A program made the position numbers and the translations under genes. DNA of 64,000 bases from Tolypocladium sp. Sup5 PDA-1 (taxonomy: Eukaryota > Ascomycota > Sordariomycetes > Hypocreales > Ophiocordycipitaceae), in NCBI GenBank assembly GCA_000750105.3, contig JPHH03000036.1, positions 1 to 64,000 of the forward strand, given 5' to 3'. The notes beneath the pieces are model-generated. The model searched no databases. It saw nothing but the letters and a program-made list of their open reading frames with translations, and was not told where the DNA came from. The stretch's first letter is position 1. Each line of letters opens with the position of its first letter. This document shows, piece after piece, positions 11,518 through 24,499 of the stretch.

Positions 11518-12703
11518 TCAGCCGTGGCGGGCGCGCCGGCTCTGCGCGGGGCTGCTCTCCATGAAGCTGCTCTCGTCCTGGGAGAGGATGTTGCTCAGGT
11601 CCATGCTCGTGCGCGGGGGGGCCAAGCTCGTCCTGCCGCGCAGCGTAGGCGACTGCGGCGGGCCGAGGGGCGCCGTCCTGGGCGCGAACCCAATATCCTG
11701 CTCGTCGTCGTCGTCATCGTCGTCATCGTCATCGTAGCCTTCGCGGTCGCCATCGTTGTCGCTGCTGCTGAGCTCGGCCTCGGAGTCGGTGTGCTCATAG
11801 CCGCCGCTCTCGGCCTCGGGGATGTCGTCGTCGAGGTTGGCGCCCATGTCGACACCCATGCCGTGGCTGTTGTCATTCTCCAGGTCGTCGTGGGCGAAGT
11901 CATCTTCGTCGAGCATGTGGCCCTGGCTTTCCTCCTCGAGCTCCTCCTCGCCGCCGTACATGTCGTCGCCGTCGGGATCGCCGCGGACAAGGGCCTCGCG
12001 GAAGGCGTCGTCCGTCATGCGCATCCGCGCCGTCATGAGGTCGTTTTGTCGCTCCTCTCTCAGGGCTTCGTTGTCTGCCTCGTCCTCTTCAGCCGCATCG
12101 TCCTCTTCCTCATCCTCATCGTCGTCATCGTCGTCCTCGTCGTCGTCATCATCATCATCCATGCCAAAGTGATCCTCATCAGCGTCTGGGATCTCGTCGT
12201 CCAAGTCCTGCGCCCCGTCCAGCTGAACGTCGTCCATCATGCCATCCTCGGGCATCCCTCCGGCCTCGGCCTCGGCCAACTCCTGCGCCAGCTGCTCGCG
12301 GCGGAGGGCCTCTTGATGCTCCTCCTGCTCGCGCTTCTCCTCGCGCATCTGGTGCAGAGACTTGGGCACGCCGGGCGGCTTCAGCCAGCCGCTGCCAAAG
12401 TTCTGGACGTTCAGCCTCCGCCGATGCATGTACTGCTCGTCCGCGGCGAGACGCGCCAGCGCCGTCCGCTCGATGACATGGCCGCGCGAGCGTGCGTGGT
12501 GGTTGGGCCCGTGATTGTGGGTGGCGGCATCGGCGTGGTGCGCATCGTGAGGGCCAGGAGACGGGAAGGGCGTCCTAGAAGACGTGTACCAGAGAGAATG
12601 CGACTGCGAGACTCATCAGCATTGCACCAATGTGCCCGCAGAGGAGCTTGCGAACGGGGTCACGTACATCTCGCGGCGTAAAATCTGGTAATGTCGCGAA
12701 CAT
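11518..12703 (-). CDS. APC15: Anaphase-promoting complex subunit 15 (Apc15/Mnd2-like)
   Basis: Small subunit of the APC/C cell-cycle ubiquitin ligase, needed for turnover of Cdc20 in the mitotic checkpoint. Exon 1 is 12703-12668 (36 nt, MFATLPDFTPRD). Exon 2 is 12603-11518. The intron is 64 bp (GTACGT donor, CGCAG acceptor). Joined, the N-terminus reads ...TPRDSHSLWYTSSRTPFP, the Apc15 signature, and is followed by a conserved basic/aromatic block (MHRRRLNVQNFGSGWLKPPG) near residues 75-95. The product is 373 aa, much longer than animal Apc15 because of a C-terminal region made largely of Asp/Glu runs, ending in a Ser/Pro/Arg-rich tail. The long acidic tail is typical of filamentous-fungal forms. 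The complementary strand has a long open frame (11470-12681) that is an artefact of the GAC/GAT repeats. Confidence 0.85.
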
Positions 12704-15610
12704 TGGATCGCATTACGAGGCAATACGTTGCTGCTCAGCTTTTGTAGACCAGGGCGGGCGCAAGTAGGTGGTTTGGCAGAGGTCGCATGACGATGTTGCA
12801 ATCCTGCAAGGATACACATCGTGGTAAACAAGACCCTGGTGTGTTGGCCCGCACTTTGCCGCGTGGCGCGCTTAACAGCCGCGAGCCAAGAAATAGCCTT
12901 CTTTTGTTCACAGTGTGCGAACTCTCGTATGCCAACATGGAAAATCACCTGCTTCTCTTACCCTACAGAACGTCCTGCAACAGAGTAATGTCGCGTATAA
13001 TGCGATGGCAAATGAATTGGAGGGTACGAATACGTCCCACTGCAACAGCCTCACTTCTTCGCACCCTGGCTCTGCAGCCCCGCCATGCTCTGTACTACCC
13101 TGGAGCCATTGTCAAACCGTGATGGCCTTTCACCTCGTACCAGACCCCGGAGGCCAAGCCGTGACGGCGCCGAATTTCCGTCGGATATTGGCATAAAAAG
13201 CCTCGGGAAATCGAGACGCGATTGGACACTACCTGTTTCACCCGATCTCATAAATGCTTGCGCGTCAGCAGCAAAGTCTAGCCCGTGACGGTGTGCCCCA
13301 CGAGGAAGAAATGAAGGTTATTACTCCGTATTCAGAGTGCCAAGACCGCAGTGTCGAGACACCTGTCGGGAAAAGCCGGAATCCTTTCGCCTGCCAGTCT
13401 TCTGCCAACTGGAGACTACGAGGCGAAAATACGGGCACATATCAGAGCATTTATACGGATGTGCACAACAACTTGTGCGTCTCTACATCGGGGCGGGGCT
13501 TCCGGGAGCTGTCTTCGCTTCTCGTTGCCGAAACACCTGGGACGATGCTCGTGTATTGTGCCGTTCTGTCGCTGCTGAAACAGCAAACCACCATATGCAG
13601 TACGGAGTACAGCGTTCGTCTCAACAAGTCTGGTGTCGTACTCTGAACGGCCAAGTAAGGTGGTGCTACCTCGGTGAACTCGGAGATTGTTGCATGCACT
13701 GAGGGTGGCCATATTTCCACGACCGGCGACACTAGAAACGCCGACTTCGGTCGGCCCATCGGCTCCTCGTTCTGCTGCTGTCGGACCAACATCTGACTCG
13801 GACTTGTCTTCCGCGAGACAACTCTCTGCCCTGATATTTATAATCCAGTTTTTTCATTCGCGCCGCACAAGTCATCGACCCATAGTCCGTACCAACTGGG
13901 GCATTGCCGTCGTGGCGCCTCCATGGACCACCAGGAACGTGAAGTCGAAGAGGGAGGCGCCGTGTGGAGGAGGGGTAACGAGCCTCGTCGGTCCAAAGAG
14001 GAGAAAGCGAACATGACTGGATGCTCGGTCTTTGGCTCTCAAAAAAGGCGATGCTGACGCCTAATAAACCAATGCGAAACTCGATGCAGCGTGCAGGCTA
14101 TTGCATCCACCACAATGACGTCCTCGTCCAGAGATTCCAGACCACTCGGGCCCTGTAACCGAGTTCCGCCGAGTCCGGAGGAGGGCTGTCTCGCATGGAA
14201 ATTCTCCATCTGTGCGTGTAAACAAAGCCCAGTGTCTGGTTCGCAGCGAGATGCCGGCGCCATGCTGGTCATGGCCACTAGCGTCGAGATCCAGCAAACG
14301 GGCCGGTCGCCATCTTGCCTGCTTGCTGCTTGGCGCGAGATAGAGATAAGGATCTAGGGTTGCGGCTGAGGCCATGATTGGACGACGGCGCCAATTTTCT
14401 GATGTCGATGGTTTGACAAGAGCCAGGCCGAGGTCGCGCGCTGCTGGGACGGAGATGGCACACCAGATGCTGATCAGCCAAACGACATGCAATGTTGCGC
14501 CTCGAGTCGTGCCGCGTTGCGCGCACGCACACGATGCAGGGCGCACCGCTCGCATGCGCCATTGGCCCGGCTCGAGCCCGAGCAAGGCGAGGCCGTGGCA
14601 TCAGCAACGTGCGGGTTGAAGGCTGATGACGCCCGCCGTGTCGTGTCGTGCGGGCGAGAACGCAGTCATTCCGCCGAACCCTGGCCCCCCGGAGCCCCCC
14701 GGGCTTACTGTGTGCATCTTGGAGACATCTCTGCTGAAACAAGCTGTTCCGTTTGAACTGGCGTGCATGATGCTAGCCACACCGGTCGGGCGAGGCTGCG
14801 AGGGCATCAAAGCACACAAACCGGCCACTTCCGACCTTGCCTTGCAGTACCGCCCCCTCTGCTGGCGAGGCGACACGATTAGTAGCAGCAGAAAGACAAA
14901 GACGGAATTGGAGAAGCTGGACAAAGACGTCTTGTTCAGCTTCTCATGCCGACTGTCTGGGCTCCCCGCGCTCTGTGACGACACCATGGCAAGGATCACA
15001 AGGGTCCCTGCCTTTCACAAGTCGACGAACCCAACCTCTCAGGGTCGACCGCGACATCGGCCAGGCAGGCTTTGAAATACGGCGCGCTGATTGGCGCAGC
15101 ACAGCTCCAAGCTCCCAGCCCGTGGGCCAGAGCTCCTTCAAGTGCATGGCTCTTTTAACGTTTCCTTGTGTCTCGGTGGCGCGTCCCACTCAGCAGCACG
15201 GGCTGGTTGCACCCTTGTAGAGTGGTGTGGGGTGCTGGTCCCGGATTCGGCCTTTCTGGCGCCAGATTTCTCTTACACAACCTTTGTAGCAAACCTCTTT
15301 GGCCGGGGATAGATATCAACACCTCCTAGGTCCGACGAGGTGGAGAGACGAAAAGGCAGCAGGCGATGTGGACAGAGTCGACGACTTGGTTGGCGGTTGC
15401 GACGGCGGTCGGAGTGGCGACGTGGCCGTCTTGTTCCGCGCCGTGGACCCGGCCGAGGAGCATTGGAGCATTCTTGGGCCGTGGCAGCGTCGTCACAGTC
15501 CCGATTGGCACGCAGCCCTGCAGGCAATCCTGGCACCATCGTCATTGACGTCCGTGTCAGCCATGTCGCCGCGTCTGGACCCTCTGGGGTAGATTCGTGA
15601 GGGTAATGAG

Positions 15611-15691
15611 AGGGTAATTTGGGGGTTTTGAAGGGGTAATAAATGGGTTTTGTAGGGGTAATCAAGCAGTTTTGAGGGGGTAATTCGGGGG
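15611..15691. repeat. 22-bp degenerate tandem repeat
   Basis: Three full units, each starting (A/G)GGGTAAT and carrying a GTTTTG block near the end: 15611-15632, 15633-15654 and 15655-15676. A partial fourth unit (GGGGTAATTC) and a further GGGGGTAAT follow. The G-runs are all on the plus strand. It is not the canonical telomere hexamer. Confidence 0.8.
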
Positions 15692-16442
15692 TAATCAGAT
15701 CTCTTAGACCGCCGCAATAGGCAAGCTCTCGAGCACATGGCCACGATGTTCCAGCCCATTACGTACGGACCTGCAGCGTTGGTGAGATCCTGGGACGGGA
15801 CAGATCGGGGGAGGCTGGGTTTGACGTCCAACGCGGTCGTGCACCCCTGGAGAGACACAACAAAAATTAAAAAAGTTTTGAAGCTCATCGGAAGTGACTG
15901 ACAGCGGCCATGCGCCATCAAGGAGACGGTGGGCTGCGGGCTGGAACGTGTTAGCGCGCGAGCGAGAATACGGCGACATTGTTGGCTGCTTGTTGGCAAG
16001 TTGGCATCAGCAACGGCACCGACAGATGATGAGACGGTCCCTTCACGCATGCGGCATCGGCGAGCTGAGACAGACGACTCGACGAAGGAGCAGGCAGGCT
16101 GGTGGATGCAGAGTGCCGTCGACCAGGCCGTCCAATCCAGTGTCGGCCAGTCCAAATAGACGGGACGCTCAATGGCCTGCGGTGTTTTCCTGACATGTGC
16201 CTCTGGGGCCATTGGAAGGGCAAGTGGATGCTGGCAATGCCTCCTTCCATCCATCCAGCCAGGCCGTCGACCATTCAAAGCAGCGACCGAGCAGGACGAC
16301 GCCATCATGCCGTAGGGCCGCCTCTGGCGTGGTGATGATCCCAGCTACCCCACCTGTCGGTCGCAGGCTAGCAGACCCCTTGCAACCCAAATAGCCGCTG
16401 GTGGGGGTTGGACGTCTGGTGCAACACGAGTGGTTATCGCCT

Positions 16443-16476
16443 GTGCGGTGCGGTGCGGTGCGTTGCCGTGCGGTGC
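16443..16476. repeat. GTGCG microsatellite
   Basis: Imperfect pentanucleotide repeat (units GTGCG, with one GTTGC and one CGTGC variant) about 170 bp upstream of the CT-rich block that probably precedes the GLT1 transcription start. Confidence 0.6.
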
Positions 16477-16639
16477 TGGGATCCTCGCCTTGGGCTTGGC
16501 GGCGAGCCTGCCTCGAGGGACTGTCGGGCAGAAGTGTGGACTCGCTGGACCGCGGTGGTGCGAGAAGAGAGGCGAGGCGGGCGAGCGAGGGTCGAGGGCG
16601 AGGCCGGAGAGGAGATCCAGTCCAGTCCAGTCCTATCCT

Positions 16640-17879
16640 CCCATTCCATAATAAAAGCGAGTCTGCTCGCCGCCCACCCTCCTCTTTCTTGTCTGGCCTT
16701 TCTCTCCTTTGGAACTCTTGCTCTCTTGCTCTCTTGCCCTGCAGCGAGCTGTCTTGACCCCCCATTGTTCTGTCGAACCGAGCCAACCACAAAAACCCAA
16801 CTGGTAAGTTGCTGGAAGCTGATGAAAGCTGCAGTGTCCCCCTCTTGAAAATGCCCTTTGTCCGTGTTTCTCCCCTACCTGCCCTATTCGCCTGTCGATG
16901 TTCGACACCGAGGCCCATGGCTCTGCTGTTGTCGCTGCTGGCTCGACAAGAACGGAGCATCCTTTGGTTTCCGAAACGGCTTGTTTCCGGACGCTGCGAG
17001 AGGACATTTCAAGGCAACGAATCCTTGGCCGGGAGAAAAGAGTCTGGGAAGCATACGGACTATCCAGTTCCAGCTCCGACGTCAATTGAGGGGAGAAAAA
17101 AAGCCGGAGAAAAATATTGCCTGCGACATAGGCAGCAACGGCAGCAGCGGCGAGGAGGCAGGCACGGCCGGAACGAAGGACTGAGAGCAAAGCATGTGCT
17201 CGGTCGGTTCTCAGATTCCGATGCCGTCCAGTGTCTTTCCAGCCGCAAGGATGGATGGATGGGATGGTGGCAGTCGAGCAGGCGGCTCGCCATTGGCCGC
17301 AGCGCTCATGCACCCATCCCACGCTGCGCTGCGCGGCGCTGCACGATGCCGCATCCCGCCGGCCCTCGCTCACCGTATTGCCTGATGTGAACAAACCATT
17401 GTTCCTATTCGGCAGCGCAATGCAGGGCTCTCCCAGGCGTGCCAAACGGGCCACGGTGATGACAGGGACGGCGTTCAAGTCCGCCCCCGAAAGCAGCCTG
17501 TCTCTGCAGCAGATGAGGGGCATCGTGGGGCCCTGGCCTGCCTCCGGATCTCCGGGCCTCTGCCAGCGTCATCTGAGGTCAGCGCGCTCTTAGTGGACGG
17601 CGGACGCCAATCTTATCGGCCACCAAAAAATATGGACGCAACTGGCCCTGGAAGCCTTGGACCCACCACGAAATGGCCGCCGGCTGCGGCGAGCACCAGG
17701 CGGCCACCAGCACCGATAACAGCAGCCTCGGGCTACTGATTCAGGGCGGATTCCAGTGCAGCCATGAACTCTTTGCCGCAAACTCTTTTTGTCTCATTCT
17801 CCATTTCTCTTAGATTTTTCGTCTGCCGTCACATCATTTTGAGAAAATCCCCCGTCGCTGACCTTTGTCACCGTCGCAG
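16640..17879 (+). promoter_or_regulatory. Probable GLT1 core promoter, leader and 5'-UTR intron
   Basis: Seen: ATAATAAAAG at about 16647, a long CT-rich stretch to about 16745, an ACAAAAACCCAACTG leader-like segment, and a consensus donor GTAAGT at 16804. The best acceptor before the GLT1 ATG is TCGCAG at 17874-17879, preceded by a CTGAC branch-like sequence 10-15 bp upstream. Inferred: a 5'-UTR intron of about 1,076 bp, leaving about 146 nt of second leader exon before the ATG at 18026. There is no transcript evidence here. Confidence 0.4.
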
Positions 17880-18025
17880 ACAGAACTGATTCCAGAGCAG
17901 CCCTCGGCGCTGCTCTCACCCCCGCCTCAACCAACCGAGTTCACTGCGCTGGCCTACAGGGCACACCCAGCGAGTCTCGTCCCCTAAAACGCCCTCTAGG
18001 CATCCGCCGCGAATCGTCGCCTAGC

Positions 18026-21000
18026 ATGGGCCTGCTCGATGATTTCGACGACCGACAAACCTCTTTCGACGCTGAAAAGCAAGAATACAAGCCGTACGAG
18101 TACCAGACCGAGAACAATGACTCTTGGGCTGGTGCCCTGCCGGTGAAGCAGGGTCTCTATGACCCGTCCTATGAAAAGGATGCCTGCGGTGTCGGCTTTG
18201 CTTGGTGAGTGAAGACGCCAGACTCCTGATCCCAGACTCGTGTACGTGAAGCAACTGACACCGGTGACCGCGCAGCCACATCAAGGGCAAGCCGAGCCAC
18301 AAAATCGTCAGCGATGCGCGCAACCTCCTGTGCAACATGACCCATCGGGGAGCCGTGGGTTCTGATGCCCGCGACGGCGATGGCGCCGGTGTTATGACGT
18401 CCATCCCCCATCGGTTCTTCATCAAGAACTTTGAAAAGGAGGAGGACATCAAACTGCCCCCCCTGGGCCAGTACGCCGTGGGGAACCTGTTTTTCAAGCC
18501 CGACGAGGAGACTCTCGAGGAGTCCAAGAGGCAGCTGGAAGATGTTGCCGAGTCGCTGGGCTTGCGAGTCCTGGGATGGCGACGGCCTCCCGTCGACTCG
18601 ACCCTGCTGGGCCCGGCGGCGAAGTCCCGCGAGCCCATCATCGCCCAGCCTTTCGTCGTCCTGACCTCTGCCTACGGTCCTGGCAATGCCCCCGAGATGA
18701 CCGACCCGGAAAAGTTCGAGGAGCGACTCTTTGAGCGTCAGCTCTTCATCCTGCGGAAACGCGCCACCCACACCATTGGTCTGAAGAACTGGTTCTACCT
18801 CTGCTCCCTCTCCAACAAGAACATCGTCTACAAGGGACAGCTTGCTCCGGTCCAGGTGTACTCGTACTACCACGATCTGGTCAACGCCGACTACGAGGCT
18901 CACTTTGCGCTCGTCCACTCCCGATTCTCTACAAACACGTTCCCCTCGTGGGATCGCGCCCAGCCGCTGCGGTGGGCCGCGCACAACGGAGAGATCAACA
19001 CGTTGCGAGGCAACAAGAACTGGATGCGAGCCCGCGAGGGTGTCATGCACTCTGACATCTTCAAGGAGGAGCTCGAGATGATGTACCCCATCGTCGAGGA
19101 CGGCGGTTCCGACTCGGCCGCCTTTGACAACGTCTTGGAGCTGCTGACCATCAACGGCGTGCTGTCCCTTCCCGAGGCGGTCATGCTCATGGTGCCCGAG
19201 GCGTGGCAGGGCAACGACCAAATGGACCCCAAGAAGGCAGCCTTTTACGAATGGGCCGCTTGCCAGATGGAGCCTTGGGATGGCCCGGCCCTGTTCACCT
19301 TTGCCGATGGCCGTTACTGCGGTGCCAACCTGGACCGAAACGGACTGCGACCCTGCCGATTCTACGTCATGGACGACGACCGCATCATCTGCGCTTCCGA
19401 GGTCGGCACCATCCCCGTCGAGCCCGAGACCGTTGTTCAAAAGGGCCGGCTGCAGCCTGGCCGAATGCTCTTGGTTGACACCAAGGCCGGCCGCATCATC
19501 GACGACAAGGAGCTCAAGGAGGCCGTGTCGAGCCGCCATGACTTCCGCTCTTGGCTGGACAGCGAGCTCATTACCCTGCCCAAGGTTCTCGAGACCCTCG
19601 AGTCCTCCATGGACCTCAAGGCGAAGCCTGACGCGACGCTTCTCCAGGAGGACCCTCTGCTCCTTTCTTACGGCTACACCCATGAGCAGGTCAGCTTGCT
19701 GCTGGCCCCCATGGCCGCTGACGAGAAGGAAGCTTTGGGATCCATGGGCAACGACGGTCCTCTTGCGTGCTTGACCCCGGCTCCGCGTCTGCTCTACGAC
19801 TACTTCCGACAGCTCTTTGCCCAGGTCACGAACCCGCCCATTGACCCTATCCGAGAGTCCATCGTCATGTCCCTAGAGTGCTACGTCGGCCCCCAGGGCA
19901 ACTTGCTGGAGATGGACTCGTCCCAGTGCGGGCGTCTTATGATCCCCAGCCCTATCTTGTCGATCCCCGAGTTCAATGCCATCAACAACATGTCTTCCCT
20001 CCACCCCGAGTGGACCGTCAAGACCATTGACTTGACTTTTCCCAAGTCGGAGGGAGTCCAGGGTTACTTGAACCACCTCGATGATATCTGCAACGAGGTT
20101 ACCGCCGCCATCGAGGCCCGAGACCGCATCATTGTCCTGTCTGACCGCAAGACTTCTGCTGACCGTGTCCCCGTGTCTGCTGCCCTTGCCTCCGGCATGG
20201 TTCACCACCATCTCGTCAGCAACAAGTGGCGATCCATGGCTGCCATCATTGTTGAGACCGCCGAAGCACGTGAAGTCCACCACATGTGCGTGCTGCTCGG
20301 TTACGGCGCCGATGCCGTCAACCCCTACCTCTCCATGGAGTGCATCCTCAAGCTCAACAAGGAGGGCTTGATCAAGAAGAAGCTGACGGATGACGCGCTC
20401 ATCCGCAACTACAAGCACTCCTGCGACGGCGGTATCCTCAAGGTCATGAGCAAGATGGGTATTTCGACCCTTGCTTCGTACAAGGGCGCTCAGATTTTCG
20501 AGGCTCTGGGTTTGGACGAGGCTGTTGTCGAGCGATGCTTCAGGGGTACTGCCTCGCGCATCCAGGGTCTCACTTTCGACCTCATCGCCGAAGATGCCTT
20601 CCGCTTCCACGAGCGCGGCTTTCCTTCGCGATACACTGTCGGCATCCAGGGTCTCCCCGAGTCTGGCGAGTACCACTGGCGCGATGGCGGCGAGCCTCAC
20701 GTCAACGACCCTACCTCGATTGCCAACATCCAGGATGCGGTTCGCACAAAGAACGACAAGTCGTACGAGGCGTACTCGCGCTCCGAGTACGAGCAGATCA
20801 AGAACTGCACGCTCCGTGGCCTGCTGGACTTTAAGTTTGAGGATTGCACTCCTGTTCCCATCGACCAAGTCGAGCCCTGGACCGAGATTGTCCGACGCTT
20901 CTGCACCGGCGCCATGTCGTATGGCTCCATCTCTATGGAGTCTCACTCGACCCTGGCCGTGGCCATGAACAGGCTGGGCGGCAAGTCCAACACTGGCGAG

Positions 21001-24000
21001 GGCGGCGAGGATCCCGAGCGCTCGCAGCGCATGCCCAACGGCGACACCATGCGATCTGCCATCAAGCAGGTTGCCTCTGGTCGTTTCGGTGTCACCTCCG
21101 CCTACCTCGCTGACTCGGACGAGCTGCAGATCAAGATGGCCCAGGGCGCGAAGCCTGGCGAGGGTGGTGAGCTGCCCGGCCACAAGGTGTCCAAGTCCAT
21201 TGCCCGCACCCGCCACTCCACGCCCGGCGTCGGTCTCATCTCGCCCCCTCCCCACCACGACATCTACTCCATCGAGGATCTGAAGCAGCTCATTTACGAT
21301 CTCAAGTGCTCCAGCCCACGATCCCGCGTCTCGGTGAAGCTCGTCTCCGAGGTCGGCGTCGGCATCGTCGCCTCTGGCGTCGCCAAGGCCAAGGCCGACC
21401 ACATCCTCATCTCCGGCCACGATGGCGGCACCGGCGCCTCGCGGTGGACTGGCATCAAGTATGCTGGTCTTCCTTGGGAGCTTGGTCTGGCGGAGACGCA
21501 CCAGACTCTGGTCTTGAACGACCTCCGTGGTCGTGTCGTGGTGCAGACGGACGGCCAGCTGAGGACCGGCAGGGACGTCGCCATCGCCTGTCTGCTTGGT
21601 GCCGAAGAATGGGGCTTTGCCACGGCCCCTCTCATTGCCATGGGATGTATTATGATGAGGAAGTGCCACCTGAACACCTGCCCGGTTGGCATTGCGACCC
21701 AGGACCCCGAGCTTCGAGAAAAGTTCCAGGGTACCCCTGAGCATGTCATCAACTTCTTCTACTACGTCGCCAACGAACTCCGTGCCATCATGGCGCAGCT
21801 CGGCTTCCGCACCGTCAATGAGATGGTTGGCCACGTGGAGGTTCTTCGGATGCGAGACGACCTGCGGACCAAGAAGACTGCCAACATCGATCTGTCCCTG
21901 CTCCTCACCCCTGCTCACAAGTTGCGTCCCGGCGTCGCTACTTTCAACGTCCGCAAGCAGGACCACAAGCTTTACGTCCGCCTGGACAACAAGCTGATTT
22001 CGGAGGCTGAGCTGACCCTGGACAAGGGTCTCCCATCCCGGATTGAGTGCGATGTCATCAATACTGACCGAGCCATGGGTACGTCGCTCTCGTACCAGAT
22101 CTCGAAGCGGTACGGTGAAGCCGGTCTCCCGCTGGACACTGTCCATGTCAACATCAAGGGCTCGGCTGGTCAATCTTTCGGCGCGTTCCTCGCTCCGGGT
22201 GTTACTATGGAACTCGAGGGAGATTCAAACGACTATGTTGGCAAGGGCTTGTCTGGTGGTCGCCTGATCGTCTACCCCCCTCGCTCTGCCGTCTTCAAGG
22301 CCGAGGAGAACATCCTGATCGGAAACGTCTGCTTGTACGGTGCTACCGCCGGAACTTGCTTCTTCCGCGGCGTCGCCGCTGAGCGTTTTGCGGTCCGCAA
22401 CTCTGGCGCAACGGCAGTTGTCGAGGGTGTTGGTGACCACGGCTGCGAGTACATGACTGGCGGTCGTATTGTCATTCTCGGTAGCACTGGTCGCAACTTC
22501 GCGGCCGGCATGTCTGGTGGCATTGCCTACGTTCTCGATGTCCATCGAGACTTCCATTTGAAGCTCAACACCGAGATGGTTGAGGCCGGGCCCGTTGATG
22601 ACCCGGCTGAGATTGCATACCTCCGCGGGCTCATCGAGGACCATCACCACTACACTGGTTCCGAGCTGGCGGCCCGTATCTTGGTCGACTTCAACCGTGC
22701 CCTCCCTCGCTTCGTCAAGGTCCTTCCCGTCGACTACAAGCGCGTCCTCGAAGAGGAGGCTGCCAAGGCTGCTGCTGCCAAGCGGGCCGAGTACAACCTC
22801 CCAGTCGTCTCTGGTGTCAAGCACAAGAAGGAGGAGAAGGCTGCCAAGCTGCAGGACATGGAAGAGGCCATCGGCGACAATGTTGCCGAGAAGAAGCGGG
22901 CTCTTGTGCTCGACAAGACAAAGGGCTTCATGAAGTACTCCCGCCGCGCGGAGAAGTATCGCTCTGCTAGTACCCGAACCAAGGACTGGGCTGAGCTGAG
23001 CTCCCGCCTGGATGAGGACGAGCTCAAGTACCAGTCGGCTCGATGCATGGACTGTGGTGTGCCTTTCTGCCAGTCAGAGACTGGTTGCCCCATCTCCAAC
23101 ATCATTCCCAAGTGGAACGAGCTCGTATTTCAGGGGCAGTGGAAGGACGCCCTCAACCGTCTCCTCATGACGAACAACTTCCCTGAGTTCACTGGCCGCG
23201 TCTGCCCTGCCCCTTGCGAGGGTGCTTGCGTGCTGGGCATCAACGAAGACCCCGTCGGCATCAAGTCCATTGAATGCGCCATCATTGACCGTGGTTTCGA
23301 GAAGGGCTGGATGGTCCCTCGCCCGCCCCAGGTTCGCACTGGCAAGAAGATTGCCATCATCGGCTCTGGACCTGCCGGACTGGCCTGCGCCGACCAGCTC
23401 AACCGAGCTGGCCACCTGGTGACCCTCTACGAGCGCGCCGATCGCCTCGGTGGTCTGCTGATGTACGGTATCCCGAACATGAAGCTGGACAAGCGAATTG
23501 TCAAGCGCCGCACCGACTTCATGGCCGCCGAGGGCATCAACTTCAAGACCGGCGTTGCGATTGGCGAGGATGGCCAGCCTACCCTCAATGACCTGAGGAG
23601 CGGCAACGACGCCGTGGTCATTGCCACCGGCGCGACTGTCGCTCGTGACCTGCCCATCAAGGGCCGAGACCTGACCGGCATCCACTACGCCATGGAGTTC
23701 CTCCACAAGAACACCAAGTCTCTGCTGGACTCTGAGCTGGCCGACAACTCCTACATCTCGGCCAAGGACAAGCACGTTGTTGTCATTGGCGGTGGTGATA
23801 CCGGCAACGACTGCATTGGTACCTCGGTCCGCCATGGAGCCAAGTCCGTGACCAACTTCGAGCTTCTGCCGCAGCCCCCGCCAGAGCGTGCCAACGACAA
23901 CCCCTGGCCTCAGTGGCCACGCATCTACCGCGTTGACTATGGCCACACCGAGGTTCGCCAGCACACTGGCAAGGACCCTCGTGAGTACTGCATCATGTCC

Positions 24001-24499
24001 GAGGAGTTTGTCGACGATGGCAGCGGCAAGGTCAAGGGCATCAACACCATTCGCGTGGAGTGGACCAAGTCCCCCAGCGGCGGCTGGGACATGAAGAAGG
24101 TGGAGGGTTCGCAGCAGTTCTTCCCTGCCGACCTCGTCCTCTTGGCCATGGGTTTCCTCGGACCCGAGGCCCGTGTCTTGGGTGACGAAATCGAGAAGGA
24201 TGCCCGCAAGAACGTCAAGACCCCCGCGGGCAAGTACTGCACCAACCTGGACGGCGTCTTTGCTGCGGGTGACGCCCGCCGTGGCCAGTCTCTCATTGTC
24301 TGGTGAGTTACCTTTATGAATTCTACACCCGATTTACCACAACTTGCTAACATGTACTTTCAGGGGCATCGACGAAGGCCGCATGGCTGCCCGAGAGGTT
24401 GACCTGTTCCTGGAGAAGAGCACCAACCTCCCCGTGACGGGAGGCATCGTGAAGCACACGGCGCAGGAGATTTTGACCAGGGTCGTCGAGGCCCAGTAA
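18026..24499 (+). CDS. GLT1: Glutamate synthase (NADH/NADPH GOGAT), single-chain
   Basis: Makes two glutamate from glutamine and 2-oxoglutarate with NAD(P)H; second half of the GS-GOGAT ammonium assimilation route. Exons 18026-18204, 18276-24302 and 24364-24499 give 2,113 aa, the normal length for fungal GLT1. Domains in order: a 53-residue propeptide; class II glutamine amidotransferase with nucleophile Cys54 in DACGVGF, exposed after cleavage; central domain; FMN/2-oxoglutarate synthase domain with GEGGEDPERSQ and the [3Fe-4S] cysteines C1184, C1190, C1195 (CIMMRKCHLNTCPVG); a GXGXG beta-helix domain; then the small-subunit-like part with [4Fe-4S] cysteines from C1650 (CMDCGVPFC) and two dinucleotide folds (IIGSGPAGLACA, VVIGGGDTGNDC). 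The last exon supplies WGIDEGRMAAREVD. All key residues are present. Whether NADH or NADPH is used cannot be read from sequence alone. Confidence 0.97.

Larger units (their letters stand above)
12704..18025. other. Gene-poor 5.3 kb between APC15 and GLT1
   Basis: No gene that I can support. Contents: TACTCCGTA at 13322 and TACGGAGTAC at 13601; a degenerate 22-bp tandem repeat at 15611-15691; a GTGCG microsatellite at 16443-16476; a TATA-like ATAATAAAAG at about 16647 followed by a CT-rich stretch; and a strong GTAAGT donor at 16804 that may open a leader intron of GLT1 ending at 17879. Reading frames of up to 296 codons (for example 16633-17523 minus) are compositionally random. Confidence 0.55.

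Noticed and set aside
11470..12681. 403-codon plus-strand hydrophobic frame over APC15
   Set aside because: It is the complement of the GAC/GAT acidic repeats of APC15, which read as Val/Ile/Leu runs. Not a membrane protein.
13000..16400. Possible genes between APC15 and GLT1
   Set aside because: Several frames of 100-270 codons occur on both strands, but none joins across plausible introns to a recognisable protein, and one of them reads through the 22-bp tandem repeat.
18169..22173. Long minus-strand open frames (504 and 766 codons) within GLT1
   Set aside because: They are exact antisense shadows of a strongly conserved gene. High GC at third codon positions removes stops on the opposite strand; the translated sequences have no domain character.
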